From positions 1 through 16,736 of the forward strand of contig JAMQCK010000742.1 of assembly GCA_024196135.1 (NCBI GenBank): 16,736 bases of DNA, given 5' to 3'. The notes beneath the pieces are model-generated. The model was not told the origin of the DNA. It worked only from the letters and a program-made list of their open reading frames with translations, and searched no databases. Below are positions 16,066-16,736 of this stretch, one piece after another (within the stretch, counting starts at the first letter, position 1; the number at the start of each line of letters is the position of its first letter). Both the position numbers and the translations under genes were made by a program. The DNA comes from Pleurotus ostreatus/Saccharomyces cerevisiae fusant. Taxonomy: Eukaryota; Opisthokonta.

Positions 16066-16736
16066 ATGGCTCCGTTAAAACGCAAACGCGCTCTTCCTGC
16101 GGCAGAGGACTCGGATTCGGACTCGGGATACTCTGTAGTCGCTGCACAGGATGATGAGGACGACTCGATGGACATCTCGTCCGCCCTCGTGGGCAAGAAA
16201 CCGCGGCTGGAGGAGGATGAGGGGAACGACGACGATCTGCAGGCGTTCATCCAGACCTCTATCGCGAAGAGGAATATCAAGGGAGGGACTGAGGTCGTGA
16301 AGAAGGTGAAGGGGAAGTCGAAGATCACGAAGGGGGAAGTAGGAGGTGGAAGCTTCCAAAGCATGGGTGAGTTAGCCCCGCAAGGCTCGTAGTGCCTGTG
16401 TTGATCGGCTTCAAGGTTTGCACCCATCGCTACTGCGATCCCTGACCTTGCAAGGCTTCCGGATACCCACACCCATTCAACGTCTCTCCATCCCTGCCCT
16501 CCTTGCCAACCCTCCGCGCGACCTGGTCGGTATGGCACGCACGGGTTCAGGCAAGACCCTCGGTTACATGATCCCCCTCGTTCAACGCCTCGGAGGACGT
16601 CACTCTACTACCTTCGGTGCTCGCGCCCTCATCCTCATTCCCACACGCGAACTGGCTCTGCAAATTCTGCGTGTGGGCAAGGAGCTTGCACGAGGCTGGC
16701 ATTCCAGTCAGGGCGACCACGCCGGTGATTCGAAGA
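16066..16736 (+). CDS. dbp10: DBP10/DDX54-type DEAD-box RNA helicase, 5' part
   Basis: Exons 16066-16366 and 16416 onwards; the gene continues beyond the right edge. Intron 1 (49 bp) starts GTGAGT and ends in AAG. Dbp10/DDX54 is a nucleolar ATP-dependent RNA helicase needed for 60S ribosomal subunit assembly. The visible 207 residues begin with a basic KRKR (5-8), then an acidic Ser/Asp-rich tail typical of nucleolar helicases. The DLQAFIQTS-like block and GGGSFQSMGLHP lead into the core. Motifs seen: Q motif GFRIPTPIQ (114-122), Walker A ARTGSGKT (141-148), motif Ia PTRELA (176-181). The MARTGSGKT form and the GGRHSTTFGARALIL block favour the Dbp10 branch over other DEAD-box proteins. The DEAD motif lies outside the window. 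The start is the first ATG in frame (ACGATGG). Confidence 0.9.

Overview
This is a eukaryotic nuclear window, most likely from a basidiomycete of the Agaricomycetes. It has GC-rich coding sequence and many short spliceosomal introns (47-76 bp, mostly GTRNGT...YAG, several with CTRAY-like branch sites). It also has Wee1, DBP10-type and homeodomain proteins of fungal character and a small family of Ste14/ICMT-like methyltransferases. Species-level placement cannot be made from the sequence alone. All gene models below are manual splice predictions.

Layout. (1) 284-3786 (+): a complete Wee1-type cell-cycle kinase in 7 exons. (2) 3787-8108: about 4.3 kb without a convincing gene. It starts with a pyrimidine-rich 3' flank. 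The middle is GC-rich and full of small decayed tandem repeats, with seven GATTGGC motifs all on one strand. It ends in a CT-rich, TATA-containing promoter. (3) 8109-10578 (+): a homeodomain transcription factor in 4 exons, with a long repetitive and Gln/Tyr-rich tail. (4) 10579-12479: a 3' flank and a stretch without recognisable genes. (5) 12480-15848 (-): two tandem ICMT-like paralogues sharing intron positions and a 31-nt microexon. The downstream-lying copy (A, 12480-13924) is interrupted in exon 3 by a 551-bp non-autonomous DNA transposon with 24-bp perfect terminal inverted repeats and TA target-site duplications. The other copy (B, 14955-15848) looks intact. (6) 16066 to the right edge (+): the 5' part of a DBP10/DDX54-type DEAD-box RNA helicase, divergent from copy B across a 217-bp shared promoter interval.

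The genes do not form a pathway. Wee1 (mitotic entry), the homeodomain factor (transcription), the methyltransferases (membrane methylation of prenylcysteine-like substrates) and the helicase (ribosome biogenesis) are independent housekeeping or regulatory genes. The main discovery is the intact-looking MITE inside an exon of a duplicated ICMT gene. Removing the element and one TA in silico makes exon 3 exactly 148 nt, the same as in the sister gene. The second point of interest is the repeat-rich, strand-biased interval upstream of the homeodomain gene.
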